A stretch of 64,000 bases of DNA from Phycomyces nitens (GCA_022702545.1 JAHRBC010000002.1:4030001-4094000); one strand, 5' to 3'. Counted from the first letter of the stretch, positions 24,670 through 36,250 are shown. The notes: generated by a model not told the origin, from the sequence alone. Numbers and translations are program-made.

Positions 24670-26221
24670 ATGCAATCGTCCAAGCAAGTCACCAAGGATA
24701 CCGGTGGATTTCCCGAACCTGGTTACAGAAATGCCGAGAACTCATCGAGCTCTTCCAATTCACCGGCCTTACCAGAGCAAAAGCATGCCAAAATCAAGCG
24801 TTTCTTGCTGTGGTGGAATACAGAAGAATGGTGGTCGTGCTGGATTGGCCTCATCTTCTTTGGCTGTATCACAGCCGCAGTTCACCATGGCATACCGCAG
24901 CCCCAGTTTCTAAAGTGGGAAACCAACCCATTTTATTCCTTTAGCATTCAGGCCAACTATGGCCTTATTGTTCTCTTTTTTGCCATGGGAGGAATGCTCT
25001 GGGTGGCCATGGGGGCAATACGCACACCCCATTGGCGCTTCTATGGAACCGGCTATGCAGTCGTATTCTTTGTGGCCCTCTTGAGCAAAGTGCTGGCTAG
25101 CAACGGTAAGATAACCCTAAAGCTCATCTCTGGATGTGTCTGACCTCAAGCGTCACACGATAGTCACACTCCACAAGGCATCAATTGGCGACTCTATCTG
25201 GGCAATTGTGTTTGGATGTCTGATTCGCAATCTAATCGGCATATTCAGACCCACTCTGCCTCCATGGCTAAAGGTCTCTCAACAGACAGAACTCTACATT
25301 GCCATTAGTTTGGTACTTTTGTGCATTGACATTAGCGTCCTCAGGCCATTGGCCCCTCGAGCCATCTTTGTCAGTTGGCTCGACACTCCCACCCTATTCA
25401 TGGTCATTGCCATGATAGGTTGGCGCTGGATGGGCATTGACCGCCAGACTTCTATAATCATGTCTGGCGCCACCTTTATCTGTGGCTCATCTGCCGCCAT
25501 TGCTCTCGGTGCCAGTATGGGTGTACCCCACAAGACTGAAATGCCCATTGCAATCATCTCCGTCTTCACAATCCCAAGCATCATTGTCCTGCCCTATATT
25601 GCCAAGGAACTAGGCCTGTCAGCTGCAGTGAGTGGTGCATGGTTTGGTGGTTGCGTAGACTCTACTGGAGCCGTGATTGCATCTGCTAGCATCTATGGCG
25701 ACAAGGAAGCCATCAATACATCGGCCGTGGTCAAAATGGTTCAAAATGTGTTGATAGGCCCACTCTCGGTAATCGTTGCATGGGCTTGGAGTCGCTATGA
25801 GCTCAAGACTGCCAATGAACTCAATGAGGAGCTGCTCCGTAATGCTGCCAATGAAGATATCGAACTGACCGATATACCCGGTCGTAGCAGACATCATCCA
25901 CGACGCACAGAGAGTGTCCATGTGCTGCTATGGAAACGTTTTCCCAAATTTGTACTTGGATTTATAATCACTGCTGTTCTGTTCAATACTGTTGTGTCCA
26001 CCGACCCAGAGATCAGGCTAAATGTCAATGACTTTTGCTTTTATGTATCCGAATGGTTCTCTACCCTTTCGTTCGTCAGCATTGGGCTTGGACTGCAATT
26101 CAATGAACTCAAGGATAACATCCGAAGTCTCGGTAAACTGTGTTCGCTTTACTTGCTTGCCCAACTAGTTGACATTGTCGCCACTGCTGGACTGGCCTAC
26201 ACTGCATTCACCTACCTCTAA
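24670..26221 (+). CDS. YeiH/UPF0324-family membrane transporter
   Basis: Two exons (24670-25105, 25164-26221) encode 497 residues with about ten hydrophobic spans. The conserved core GATFICGSSAAIALGAS, then GLSAAVSGAWFGGCVDSTGA and VVKMVQNVLIGPLSVIVA, follows the pattern of the bacterial YeiH family (UPF0324), proposed sulfate or organosulfur exporters. Additions relative to bacteria are a ~60-residue Ser-rich cytosolic N-terminus and a charged loop near residues 370-400 (NAANEDIELTDIPGRSRHHP). The start at 24670 is the first ATG of the frame. Substrate is unknown. The single intron, and codon use like neighbouring genes, show that it is resident in the fungal genome; an ancient bacterial origin is inference. 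Confidence 0.75.
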
Positions 26222-26414
26222 TATCTTTTGTATGCTCAGCAAATTACTATAAACAATTAGACGCCAATATTCTTACATTAAATACAACAAAAATCCATAC
26301 ACATTGTCCAAAAACTGATCAAGATTATTAATGTCAAAATCGGCCACTTAATACATGTCCAAAAGAAAAGAAAAGAAACGTCACAAAGCTCTTTACCAAA
26401 CTACGCATTCCAAA

Positions 26415-27830
26415 ATGAGCTTATCATCAATGACATCAATTCAGATTCCAGTAGGCGATCTTCAATGCCAAAAAGACACTTACAGCAAGGTCTGCATCAC
26501 GAAATGCCTGAGCTGTTCCGAGAAACCCAACAAGAAAGGATTTTATGAAGTCAAGCTCCATGATACTGGTAACTTTACATATTAGCATGACTATAGTATA
26601 TTAATCAGCATACTCTAGTGCTATTTCCTGAAGGAGGAGGACAGCCCAGTGACACTGGAATGATTGACAACATAAAGGTCTATGAAGTTCAGCGCAAAAA
26701 ACTAGAGCATATCCACTTTACAAAAGAACCCGTACCTGTCAATAAACAAGTCGAGGTCTCTCTTGACTGGAATCGTCGGTGGTGGGTTAAAAAGAGTTGA
26801 CAACAGGTATCAAACAGGGCAGCTAATTTGCAAGATAGGGACCATGTACAGCAGCATAGTGGTCAACATTTACTGAGTGCTGTTCTGGAAAAGGAGCCTT
26901 ATAACATGGAGACCTTATCATGGTAATTATAGCCTTCCAAAGTCTCTCTTTTTTCTTCTTCTTCTCAATAATCTCTCTAGGAACCTTGGGCCTGCAAAGT
27001 GCTATGTGGAGCTTAGCACCAAGAACACCAAGACTCTGGGTGCCGATCAGTTGGCCACCCTCGAGTCTCGCGTGAATGATTTGATTCTTGAGGAATTGCC
27101 GATGGAATGCCATGTGCAAGCCTATACGAGCGATAACCGCCCTGACAGTCTTCCAGCCGATTATGAAGGCGGAGGATCCATCAGAACAATCACAATCAAA
27201 GGCATAGACACCAATCCTTGCTGTGGCACGCACGTTCGCCATTTGGGACATCTCCAGGTCCTCAAGCTGCTGCATGTCGAGAGTGCACGCGGAGGAAACA
27301 TCAAGCTGTTCTTCTTGTTTGGCCAGCGCGTACTTGATACTCTCGATATAGCCTACAAGACCAGCCGTCAATTGACCTCTATTCTTTCTGTGCCTCAGGA
27401 GCAGTTTGTGGAGAATATCAGCAGGTCTCAACAGCAAAGCCGTGCTGCTCAAAAGCAAATTAAGCGGCTCATGGCAGAATTGGCTGGACACACAGCTGTC
27501 GATGTCAAGCTTCAATTGAAGTCTCGGCCCTATGGATATATCTATCGTCCAGATGCAGACATGGATTTCTTGGTTGATATCGCTTCTGCTCTCAAAGACA
27601 CAGATGATATCAAAGGCAAGGTCGTTGTTTTGGCCGCAGGTGAAAAACAAACTGGAGGGCCAATGCTAATTACGGGTGGATCAGAAGAAATTGTTCAAAA
27701 GACTGCCAAGGCTATTCTTGCCGGATTCCCTGAGCTTAAAGGAGGAGGCAAGGCACGCTGGCAAGGAAAGGCTAAATCCTGGAAAGCAATTGATACTCTG
27801 GATAGTCATCTTAAAGCCTTGTTTAAATAA
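26415..27830 (+). CDS. Alanyl-tRNA editing protein (AARSD1/AlaX type)
   Basis: Four exons (26415-26568, 26619-26781, 26839-26922, 26981-27830) give 416 residues. It is a free-standing editing enzyme that removes serine wrongly attached to tRNA-Ala. It shows VLFPEGGGQP near residue 53, the zinc motif HVQQHSGQH across the third exon, and the second zinc half NPCCGTHV; the C-terminal part ends with KGGGKARWQGKAKSW as in AARSD1 proteins. All metal ligands (H, H, C, H) are present. Intron 2 could use GTGGTG or, better, GTGGGT three bases later (giving RRWDH, matching RRFDH in relatives). An upstream in-frame ATG at 26355 would add 20 Lys-rich residues; 26415 fits the family start better. Confidence 0.9.
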
Positions 27831-28333
27831 CTTTTTTTTAGCCATATAATATGTATTCCATTAATTAATTAATTAATTAATTATTGGGTTGTGTGGATCC
27901 AACTGAATCCACACCAGAGATTATATATCTTTTTAATGTGTGTTGGCTGTGGCTGGAATTTTATTCGACGTCACGCAGAGGGACAGAGAGAGGGGGGACA
28001 GTGCCGGGCATGTTTGCGCAAAACAAAAGCTCAAGGCTGCACTGGCACTCTCTTTTTTTTTTTTTACATTAAAGCTCGTTCACCCACCACTCACCTATAG
28101 CGTAAGTTTTCTGGTTTTCTGACCCAACAAAAGAAAGCATGAAAATGGAATCGCATTTCAGGACTATATAGCGAATAATGACTAATTGGTTCATCTTGTC
28201 TTTTTTCTTCTTCTTCATATAACGGCCGTGATTGTATTTTATGGATTATTTATATCGACACCTTTAAAAATACATCAACCTCATCATCAATTTACATGTC
28301 GTTTGGAATTCAATTTTTTGCGCGTCAAGCAGT
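27831..28333. other. Intergenic region, complex I gene promoter side
   Basis: 503 bases between two plus-strand genes. It has a TTAA run (27860-27880) and a T-run near 28050-28063. No gene supported. Confidence 0.55.
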
Positions 28334-29015
28334 ATGCCTGTGAAAGAATTCAACTCGGCTTATCCCGTCATTGACACCGACCCTCACTTTTTCCGTGTCG
28401 TACGCTACTTCAGAGGCTCTGATTATGCCGCCTGGGCTGCAGGTACTGCTGCTGCCCCAGCTATTTTGCTCGGCATGGGTAAGTTGGTTATAGTGAATAA
28501 ATGAGGGTGGAGATCATTGTGGAGGCCCATTGCTCATGCTTTCTCAAAAAGAGAAAATGAACCCTGTTGGTCCTGCTCGTAACCTCCGCCTTCCCCTCCG
28601 TGTTGCTACCGTGTTTGGTGCCTTTGGTGGTTTCTTGTACGCATACCAGAACAGCAGTCGTAAGTAAATTGGTTATGGGGGAAAAAGACAAGGAGATTGG
28701 TATTGATGGTCCCGACCTGTCTAGTTCGCTTCTGGGGCTGGACCGAGAACGCAGCAGAGGTCAAGAAGGATCACGCTGAACTGAGCCAGCGTTTCAAGGA
28801 GGGCAAGCCCCTCTATGGTGAGTCTTCGATGCCTCCCCATGTCGCAAACGAATCCTCCAGAAACTCTCGATTTGCCCAGTTGAAGTTCAGTAAGTCAATC
28901 TTTGATTATCGTCGACATTGTTTCGCTTACATTTCAATTAGGCGTCTTCCCCTTTTTCAACTTTGCCAACCACAACAACCATGGTGTTGATACCTCCAAG
29001 TATGAATCCTCTTAA
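28334..29015 (+). CDS. NADH:ubiquinone oxidoreductase 21 kDa subunit (NUXM type)
   Basis: Four exons (28334-28478, 28552-28659, 28725-28889, 28942-29015) give 163 residues. The N-terminal part (YPVIDTDPHFFRVVRYFRGS, DYAAWAAGTAAAPAILLGME) and the C-terminal part (RFWGWTEN, PFFNFANHNNHGVDTSKY) match the fungal complex I accessory subunit of about 21 kDa (Neurospora 20.9 kDa, Yarrowia NUXM). Two hydrophobic spans fit its place in the inner mitochondrial membrane arm. No clear cleavable presequence. Presence of this subunit implies that the organism has a proton-pumping complex I, unlike Saccharomyces. All four junctions are GT-AG and keep frame. Confidence 0.92.
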
Positions 29016-29310
29016 GTTGCAATAAAATCAAAAGGAAGAAAGGGGTTTTTGTGAATAGAATCGCTTTTTTGTATTTCCAAGGGATAAAAGAGTAGTGACA
29101 AAAGAATAATTACAATTGTACAAAATTTTGCATATTGGTGAATGAATATGTTGCATTGATAATCAAGGCTTCACTGGTTTCCATGAGTTGGTGTGTTTGA
29201 ACAATTGGACCTTGCTTTTTTAATCCATATTTTATATCCAAGAAAGAAGAAGACAAGTCTGACAAAGAGGCCTATATAAAAAAAAGGAACTCTAAATTAT
29301 TCAAATTATA

Positions 29311-30180
29311 CACTCACAGAAAAAGTCAGCGCAAAGTCGAGGCATTTTTGCACCCCGAAAATATACAAATAATCTTCCTTAACAGATATCTTTTTTATCT
29401 GTTCATTTTAAAGACTCGAGACTTTATATTTCAATAGTCAATGGTGTATATATTTTGAAGATAAATAATTATATAGTGTTTAATATCAGTTGTTGCTGCC
29501 ACGATCAGCAATTACAGTCTTGATTCTATCGGGCATACTTGCTAGTCTTGCACATAATTCATGATCCATATGCTCCCACTCCTTGGCAATACAGGCCTTG
29601 AGATCTTTAGTATTGTTAATGTATACATTCTTATCTGCAACACAGTCTTTTATGGCCTTCCAGACATGCCAGATAAGGCCTCTAAGAGGGCCAGTAGTCA
29701 AAGCGTTTGATTTGGAATTGATTTTCCCACCATGTCGTGTATGAGCCAGTATGGCAACTATCACCATATTGAAGGGTAAAGATAGTATCATGTTTATAAT
29801 TCAACTTTTGGTACCAGGTTTTAAGGCCAAGTGTTAAATTCCTTGGACAAGTAATTGGAATACACATCTTGATTGACAGAGTCATTAAACAAGGCTAGAG
29901 GCCCAAATCATCTACCAGAAGCAGCTCCAGACCATTACCTAACATTTTTCCAACTTTTCAGTTTGGACCATATGTTTATCTTGAAAGATTTCTCCAGATT
30001 TAAAATCACGGATCGGTAAGAATCACTGCCATTTGCTGTAGACCTGGACTCATCTAAACGTATAACCCTTCCCCAGTTCTCAACTGTTAAACTGGCCCTG
30101 GATATTTCCAAACGAAGCCGAGTCTTCTTTTGTTCAGGTGTCAGCCTTGTAAACAAAAATAGATCATCCACATAGAAGTT
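29311..30180 (-). mobile_element. Decayed Tc1/mariner relic, family 1
   Basis: Begins at a TA (29309-29310) with an end sequence starting cactcacagaaaaagtc that matches the 3' end of the element at 42318-43288. Reading minus, transposase pieces appear in order but in different frames: ENWGRVIRLDESR (first catalytic Asp region), a stretch reading SCHTGSYTTWWENQFQIKRF, then VWKAIKDCVA and a C-terminus MPDRIKTVIADRG. Frame breaks and stops lie between them. The N-terminal DNA-binding part and the right end are missing, so the right border is approximate. No activity expected. Confidence 0.75.
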
Positions 30181-30637
30181 CTAAAAACTCGCGGGGAAGT
30201 ATGCGTGTGTGTGTGTTTTTTTTTTTAATTTTTTTTTCAACTGGTAAGACGAGGGCATTGTTAATGATGTTTTAGTTTTAAAGGCAAAATAAAGCAAAAA
30301 GTAATAAGAAATATTCTAATCTTTGTTGGTTTTCAATGACTGTATGTGCTGGAGTGTATCATGGTTTATAATCTAAAGAGTACTACTGTTTGATATAATA
30401 GATAAAAGGGGTTGATCAAGGACATTTCGCTTATAAAATAAACCATCTTAAAGACCTTTATAATATAGCAGTTAACACAGCACGTTTCTACACAAAATAT
30501 ATTGATATATCATGATTCTCATTTGTGCATATACTAATATATGTCATATCAATTAATAGCTATAATATCAAGCACTATTTTTTCAAACATTTCTCCAAAA
30601 TATATATTATTTGCAGGTATATAAGAGTTAAACGTGT
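30181..30637. other. AT-rich DNA right of family 1 relic
   Basis: About 460 bases, with GTGTGT and T runs at 30205-30240. A degenerate 'ggagtgta' near 30352 could be the eroded right end of the relic. No gene. Confidence 0.4.
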
Positions 30638-31345
30638 AAAATAACCAAGATGTTTCAAAATAATTTATTTGTGAGAATATAAAGTCAAGGGTAGTGTAGA
30701 ATGGTTTGGATTGATTGATTCTTGGTTTTTGATTTGCTCTTGTCCTTTGTCTTGGTCAGTCTTCTTCTTCTGCTCCCATTCAATCCTCATCTTTCCGCAA
30801 TCGCAGCAGCTTAGTCTTTGGGCTCTGCCACCACTCGGTCTTCCTGCACTGTCAAGGATCGGTCTTACACTCTGTTCAATGTTAATCTTTCCGCACGATC
30901 AAATGCTAGTCTTCTTGCGCCATTCGATCTAGGGTTTCTCTCTTTATCTAATCTAAGTCTTCTGCTTCATCCAGCACAAAGTCTTTTTGCCTTGCTTGAT
31001 CTTTGCTTGCTTTCTTTGCCCAATTTCAATTTCTTTGTTCATTCGGTACTTGTCTTTTTACTTTGTTCAAGTTTATTGTTAAATTTTAACGGATTCCGTA
31101 CATTCAATTTTTTTTAAATGGTCGATAATTTGGAAACCAAGCCTCACAAGCGTCCTAGAAGAAAGAACATCAACTCATATGCTTGCAACTCACCTTAAGA
31201 CTATCTGGCCTACAGGCATAGTGTACGTTTCCCCTGATTCTTACCATATAGAAACATATGACTTTGTCTATTTTCTTCTCAAGGGTCCGTTTTATAGGAG
31301 TATTCCAAAAGATGAAAATATACAAAGTGATATGCTTCTACAGTC
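30638..31345 (+). repeat. Long direct repeat, copy 1
   Basis: Diverged direct copy of 33560-34545. Shared parts in order: the start aagatgtttcaaaataattt, a Leu/Ser-coding degenerate array with about 30-bp period (30800-31080; phrases such as gtcttcttgcgccattcgat), a T-run with ATGGTCGATAATTTGG, and a block coding LKTIWPTGIVYVSPDSYHI that keeps its reading frame in both copies. This copy lacks the T/G-rich insert of copy 2. Frame conservation of the last block hints at a decayed gene; I recognise no family. Confidence 0.75.
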
Positions 31346-31480
31346 CCGTAGGTTGGTTAATGGCACAAATGTGGCCCAAAATAAAAAAAAATATCTAAAT
31401 GCTACCATCCCTATTTTCTCGCTTTCTACTATAAAAACATAGTATCAAAACTTACTGAAATATATTATTACTATTATTAT
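31346..31480. other. Short spacer
   Basis: AT-rich, about 135 bases with ATT repeats near 31465-31480. Nothing else seen. Confidence 0.4.
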
Positions 31481-32633
31481 TTAGTATTTTGTGTGCAATC
31501 CTTTGTTCTTTTGAAGTGCATGTAGTCGATTTGGCATAGAATTACAATGAGCTGCACATACTTCAACTGGTATTTTATACCATCCTTCTTTCTACAACCA
31601 CTTCAAATCTTTAAGACTCTTAGGCTGGGGGTTTGTAGCTCTCACCATCCTTCCTAGGTAAGCCCAGATATTCTCAGTTGGACTGAGATTGGGGCTGTAC
31701 GCAGGCCACTTCAGTACCTCCAGATCTGCGTTCTTTTGATGCTCTTTCACTATTTTGCTTCGATGATATAGAGAATTGTCTTGTTGAAAGATGAAAGAGT
31801 CATCTTTTTTTCATATTCCAAATGGTTTTTGAAGGGAACCAAAGTGTTTTAAAGTATGTTTTTGTACCTCCATTTGTCCAGATTACCATCGACCCAACGC
31901 CACCAGACCAGACGCATACCCAGATCATCATATATCTTCCACTACCTTGGATCCTGGGACATACACAGTCTATTCTGTACTTCTCTGACTGAAGACGCCA
32001 GACTCGTACATTTTTGCACATTGGTAACAACATGAATCTCAATTCATCACTCCAGATTACTCAATACCAGGGTTGATTCACCTTTTTGGTATGCTGGGCA
32101 AAGGCAATGCGGTTTCTGCGATGCTACTCAGCGAACCATGGCTTATATCTAGCTATGCAAAACTTTATATGAAGAGTCTTTATGACAGCAAGTATATCTT
32201 TTCAAATTCATATGCATTATGTTAATCAACATATCCAAGGTGGCCGCCCGATCTTTTTTTTATCTCTCTGTGCAAAATGCGCAAGTCTTGTTCACCAAAT
32301 ATCCTTGAGGGCCCCTTGTTCCTGTGTATGATTGTCGTTCTAGTCTCTCTTTATCTTCACATTGTATTGTATACAGTACGGCGTGCTACATTATATCGCT
32401 CACAAACGGTCGAAACTTTTACTCCTGCCTCAAAAACACCAATAATCATTCCTCTGACTTCAATTGGGATTTCCATTTGCTTGGGAATATTGTCAGAAAT
32501 GTTTTATAAAAGCATGAATAGAATCGAATTAAAATAAAGGTTTTAAAAAAGAAAATAAACAGAGGTATAGATATTTTATTTTCTTAAAAAAAAACTCGGT
32601 GTCAGTTGTGCCATTCTGGAATCAACCCCATTG
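31481..32633 (-). mobile_element. Decayed Tc1-like transposon, family 2
   Basis: Minus-strand Tc1-type transposase in pieces: an N-terminal part coding MEIPIEVRGMI (near 32430-32470), a middle part with VRVWRLQSEKYRIDCV and MMIWVCVWSGGVGSM, a part coding VLKWPAYSPNLSPTENIWAY (the D-x-E region, first residue changed to N) and a C-terminus ending HTKY at 31481. Stops and shifts separate them. The right end starts at a TA (32634-32635) with caatggggttgattccag, matching the left end of the element at 42318. The left end is not preserved. Dead copy. Confidence 0.8.
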
Positions 32634-32635
32634 TA

Positions 32636-33559
32636 TTTGACAAAAAATTACTTTATATTTATAAACACAAATTTAGCAACGTATACATTATTAGGTAACC
32701 TGGCGAGGCATATTGCAATCCACCATTATCGGCTTACTTTACTTGAATTGGTTAAATATTCATCAAATTGCCTCAATCTTTCACTCACAAAAATCTTCAA
32801 GCACTGAAGATTACGCTATTTGCACCAAAAGTGCATTTTTGATACCCTCTTACGAAATCCAGAGGACCTAAGACCAGTCTGAGAAATTTCAAAAATTTTG
32901 TTCTAAGTAAAGCTGTGCAGATTCGTAATACAAACCGATTGATGCTTATCCGACCGCACACAAAGGCGTACTTGTATAGATATAGAGGATGTTAGAATAA
33001 GCGGAATTTGTAAAGAAGTGTATATAAAAGGAAATATGACTATTTGTACCACGCATACAATGGATTTCAAGGATTTGAGATTGTCCAGATTATGACCATC
33101 TTTAGTTCCCTATGGTGCATTTAGCTTTAACTATTGACTTTTGTCGAATTTGTTTCAATTTCGTTTGATAAAACTCCGCAGGTAAAAAATAATGATATTT
33201 AACGTCCGACATACTGCAAAATATAATTATTATCTCCGCTATGTAACCGTCTCTTACTAGCAAATCTTTAAAACACTAAGACTTTTTGTTAAAGCTGTTT
33301 AATTAAAAATGGAGCCGCGGGATACATTAATCAATACTATGGCTATCTAATACACGGCTTGGATTTTTATAACCTCGTTTTTGCAAAAGTCTTAGGCTTT
33401 TGAAAAGTGCGTAAAAAAGTTGATATCTAAGTCCGAATGCACCATAGCTATTTGTTTCAAAAATAATTTCTGAGAATCAATGACATTATAAATATCCCAA
33501 TATTAACAATTTCTTTGGAGTTTTTCTATAGCAAAACTGTATACTAATAATTGTCAATG
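32636..33559. other. Non-coding region between repeats
   Basis: About 920 bases. At 32782 the sequence cactcacaaaaatcttc followed by tttgcacc resembles the family 1 transposon end (29311), so a very old element end may be here. There are also short hairpins (tcttcaagcactgaaga at about 32793-32810; gcaccaaaagtgc). No gene. Confidence 0.4.
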
Positions 33560-34545
33560 TAAAATATATAAGATGTTTCAAAATAATTTATTTGTGATGG
33601 TACATAGTCAAGTCAAGTCAAGTCAAGTCAAGTCAAGTCAAGTCAATTTAAAGATGTTGGAAAATAATAGGGATTGTTTTTTTTTTGATTTTGATTTTGG
33701 GGTTTGATTTTGGGTATTCATTTTGATTTTTTTTGCTTTTGCTTTTGCTTTTGCTTTTTATTCTTATTTTGATTTTTGGTTTTGATTTTTGGTTTTGATT
33801 TTGGGGTTTGATTTTGGGGTTTGATTTTGGGTATTCATTTTGATTTTTGGTTTTGGTTTTGGTTTTGATATTTTTTGATTTTGATTTTGATTTTGATTTT
33901 TGGTTTTGATTTTTGTTTTTGATTTGGTTTTGTCCTTTGTCTTGGTCAATCTTCTTCTTCTGCTTCCGTTCAATCCTCATCTTCCTGCATCGCAGCAGCT
34001 TGGTCTTTGGGCTCTGCCACCACTCGGTCTTCCTGCACTGTCAAAGATCGGTCTTCCACTCTGATCAATGATGGCCTTTGCACACAATTCAATGCTAGTC
34101 TTCTTGCGCCATTCGATTTAGGTCTTCTCTCTTTATCTAATCCAGGTCTTCTGCTTCATCCAACACAAAGTCTTCTCGCCTTGTTCGATCTTCGTTTGCT
34201 TTCTTTGTCCAATTTCAATTTTTTTTTGAGTTTGATACTTGTCTTTTTACTTTGTTCATGTTCATTGTCAAATTTTAACGGATTCCGTACATTCATTTTT
34301 TTTTTTTTTTTTTTTTTAAATGGTCGATAATTTGGAAACCAAGCCTCACAAGCGCCCTAGAGGAAAGAACATCTACTCATGTGCTTGCAACTCACCTTAA
34401 GACTATCTGGCCTACAGGCATAGTGTATGTCTTCCCTGATTCTTACCACATAGAAACATATGACCTTGTACATTTTCTTCTCAAGGGCCCGTTTTATAGG
34501 ACTATTCCAGAAGATGAAAATGTACTAAAGCCATATGCTTCTATA
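33560..34545 (+). repeat. Long direct repeat, copy 2, with T/G-rich insert
   Basis: Second copy of 30638-31345, about 2.9 kb downstream in the same direction. It carries an insert of (tcaag)n at 33607-33645 and about 260 bases made almost only of T and G with some A (gattttg, gcttttg units, 33665-33930). After that the two copies align again to 34545 with scattered substitutions. A 32-base T-run at about 34294-34318 precedes the ATGGTCGATAATTTGG block. Confidence 0.75.
33607..33646 (+). repeat. (TCAAG)n pentamer array
   Basis: Eight tandem tcaag units. The complementary pentamer (cttga/ttgac) forms a second array at about 35396-35426, in the opposite orientation 1.8 kb away. Confidence 0.9.
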
Positions 34546-34559
34546 TAGGGATCAACAAA

Positions 34560-34640
34560 AGAGATACCTGATGCCTGTAGACGAGATAGCCAAAAGGGGA
34601 GTTGCAAGCACATGAGTTGGTGTTCTTTCCTGGAGGACTC
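34560..34640 (-). repeat. Inverted partial copy of the direct repeat
   Basis: Read on the minus strand this stretch (aggaaagaacaccaactcat, then gtgcttgcaactc and ctacaggcatcag) matches 34357-34415 on the plus strand, so the two form a long imperfect inverted repeat with about 145 bases between. On the minus strand it also looks spliced: a GTAAGT donor near 34755 and a TTTCTCTAG acceptor near 34692. Confidence 0.6.
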
Positions 34641-35500
34641 CTGTGGACCATCGTCTTTCATTATGTCATCTTTAACATTTTGGACATCTAGAGAAAGATA
34701 ATACGTATATCAGTACATGTTCTTCATCATAAATCACAAGAGATCAATAGGTACTTACAGTTCAAATTGTATAAAGGATGCTACCACCACTTTAACCACC
34801 GAAGGCGTCTTTCGAGAGATCTTCCTTCTTGCGGAGGGCGCCTTTTTTTAGCACTCCTCCTTTTTTTTCTTGATAGTTTGAAATTTCATTTCAATTCTTC
34901 TTTGAATTAAACGCATAATAGGATTTGTAAGGAACGGCATTGATCTTGTCTTCAAACGCAGAAAGCAAACTTGGAATCGAATTCGGAAATCCAACCTGGC
35001 ATCAAACTCGGCATCGAACTTGGCTTTGAACTCGGAAATCCAACTTGACATCGAACTTTGCCTTTGGACTTTGCACCAAACCACGCATCGGACCACACCA
35101 AACATTGCTTCGGACTTCACCTTGAGCCATACACTGGACTTTGCAACGGACATAGCACTGGACCTTGCATTCAACTTTGCACTGGACTTGGACTTGAACT
35201 TGGCATTGGACTTTTGCAGGTATACATTTGAGATTTGGTTTTTGGAAGATTGGGATTTGGTTTTGGGAGATTGGGATTTGGTTGTTTTGACTTGACTTGT
35301 TTTGTTCTGTTTTTCTTTGTTTTTTTTTGTTTTTCTTTTTTTTTCTTCTTTTTTTCTTTTTGGTTTGATTTGGTTTGATTTGGTTTGATTTGCTTTGACT
35401 TGACTTGACTTGACTTGACTTGACTTGTTTTGTTTTTCTTTGTTTTTTTTTGTTTGGTTTGATTTGGTTTGACTTGATTTGGCTCGACTTTAATTAGCCT
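34641..35500. other. Low-complexity region with CTTGA and TTTGGTTTGAT arrays
   Basis: Contains degenerate 'gacttgg/cattgaac' units at 35020-35215 (aactcggaaatccaacttgac type), T/G-rich units (gggatttggttttggg) at 35225-35290, and ttgac pentamers at 35396-35426. On the minus strand near 34800-34850 a short frame reads ALRKKEDLSKDAFGG before a stop; I could not link it to a gene. Confidence 0.5.
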
Positions 35501-36250
35501 GAGGTGACTTGAAAGATATCTTGACTGGGGATCATAATCCTTGGCTGGATTTGTCATACTAAGAGAATATTGATAATGAGTATCCATGCTTGATTAGAGT
35601 TCGCCTTTTTATATTACCTTGACTAGGAGTCTGTGTCTATGGTTTGGATTCCACCCTTTGGAATCGGCTTGGCAGTGGGTTAATACCCTTCCATGATATC
35701 GGTCTTCTGTAATAATATTGATGGTAAGTATTCAAGCTTTGCTAGAGCGAGCAGTTTAAAGCTACCTTGACCGTGGGTCTCTGCCTATGGTTTGGATTTC
35801 ACCTTTTGGAACCGGTTTGACAGTGGGTCTATACCCTTCCTTGATTCCAGTCATCTGTAATCATTTTGACAGTGAGTATTCATGATTTTTCAGATCCGTC
35901 GTTTTAACTTTACCTTGACTGTGGGACTCTGACCATGTTTTGGATTCCACTTTTTGGAATCTTCTTGACGGCAGGTCTTTTTCCTTGCTTGATCAGTCTT
36001 CTGTAATCGTAATGAAAATTAGTATTCATTATTGGTTAGAGCCATCGTTTAATATTACCTTGACTGTGGGACTATGTCCATGGTCTGGATTCCACCCTTT
36101 GGAATCGGATTTGGAGTGGGTCTATACCCTTGCTTGCTTTCAGTCATCTATAATAATTTTGACAATGAGTATTTATAATTGGTTAGAGTCAGCGTTTTTA
36201 CGTTACTTTGACTGAGAATATTTATCATGGGTTGAGATTGGCTTGCATTT
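35501..36250. repeat. Tandem array of ~147-bp units
   Basis: The block 'taccttgactgtggg ... tggattccaccctttggaat ... tcagtcatctgtaat' recurs with anchor positions near 35614, 35762, 35911, 36055 and 36203, that is a period of 144-149 bp. On the minus strand every unit looks like an 87-89 nt exon between a TTACAG-type acceptor and GTAA-type donor, but the lengths are not multiples of three and some units carry stops, so chained translation fails. Either a decayed repeat-exon gene or a structural array. Confidence 0.8.

Noticed and set aside
33648..33980. Lys/Asn/Gln-rich minus-strand frame of 110 codons
   Set aside because: It is the translation of the T/G-rich simple repeat, not a gene.
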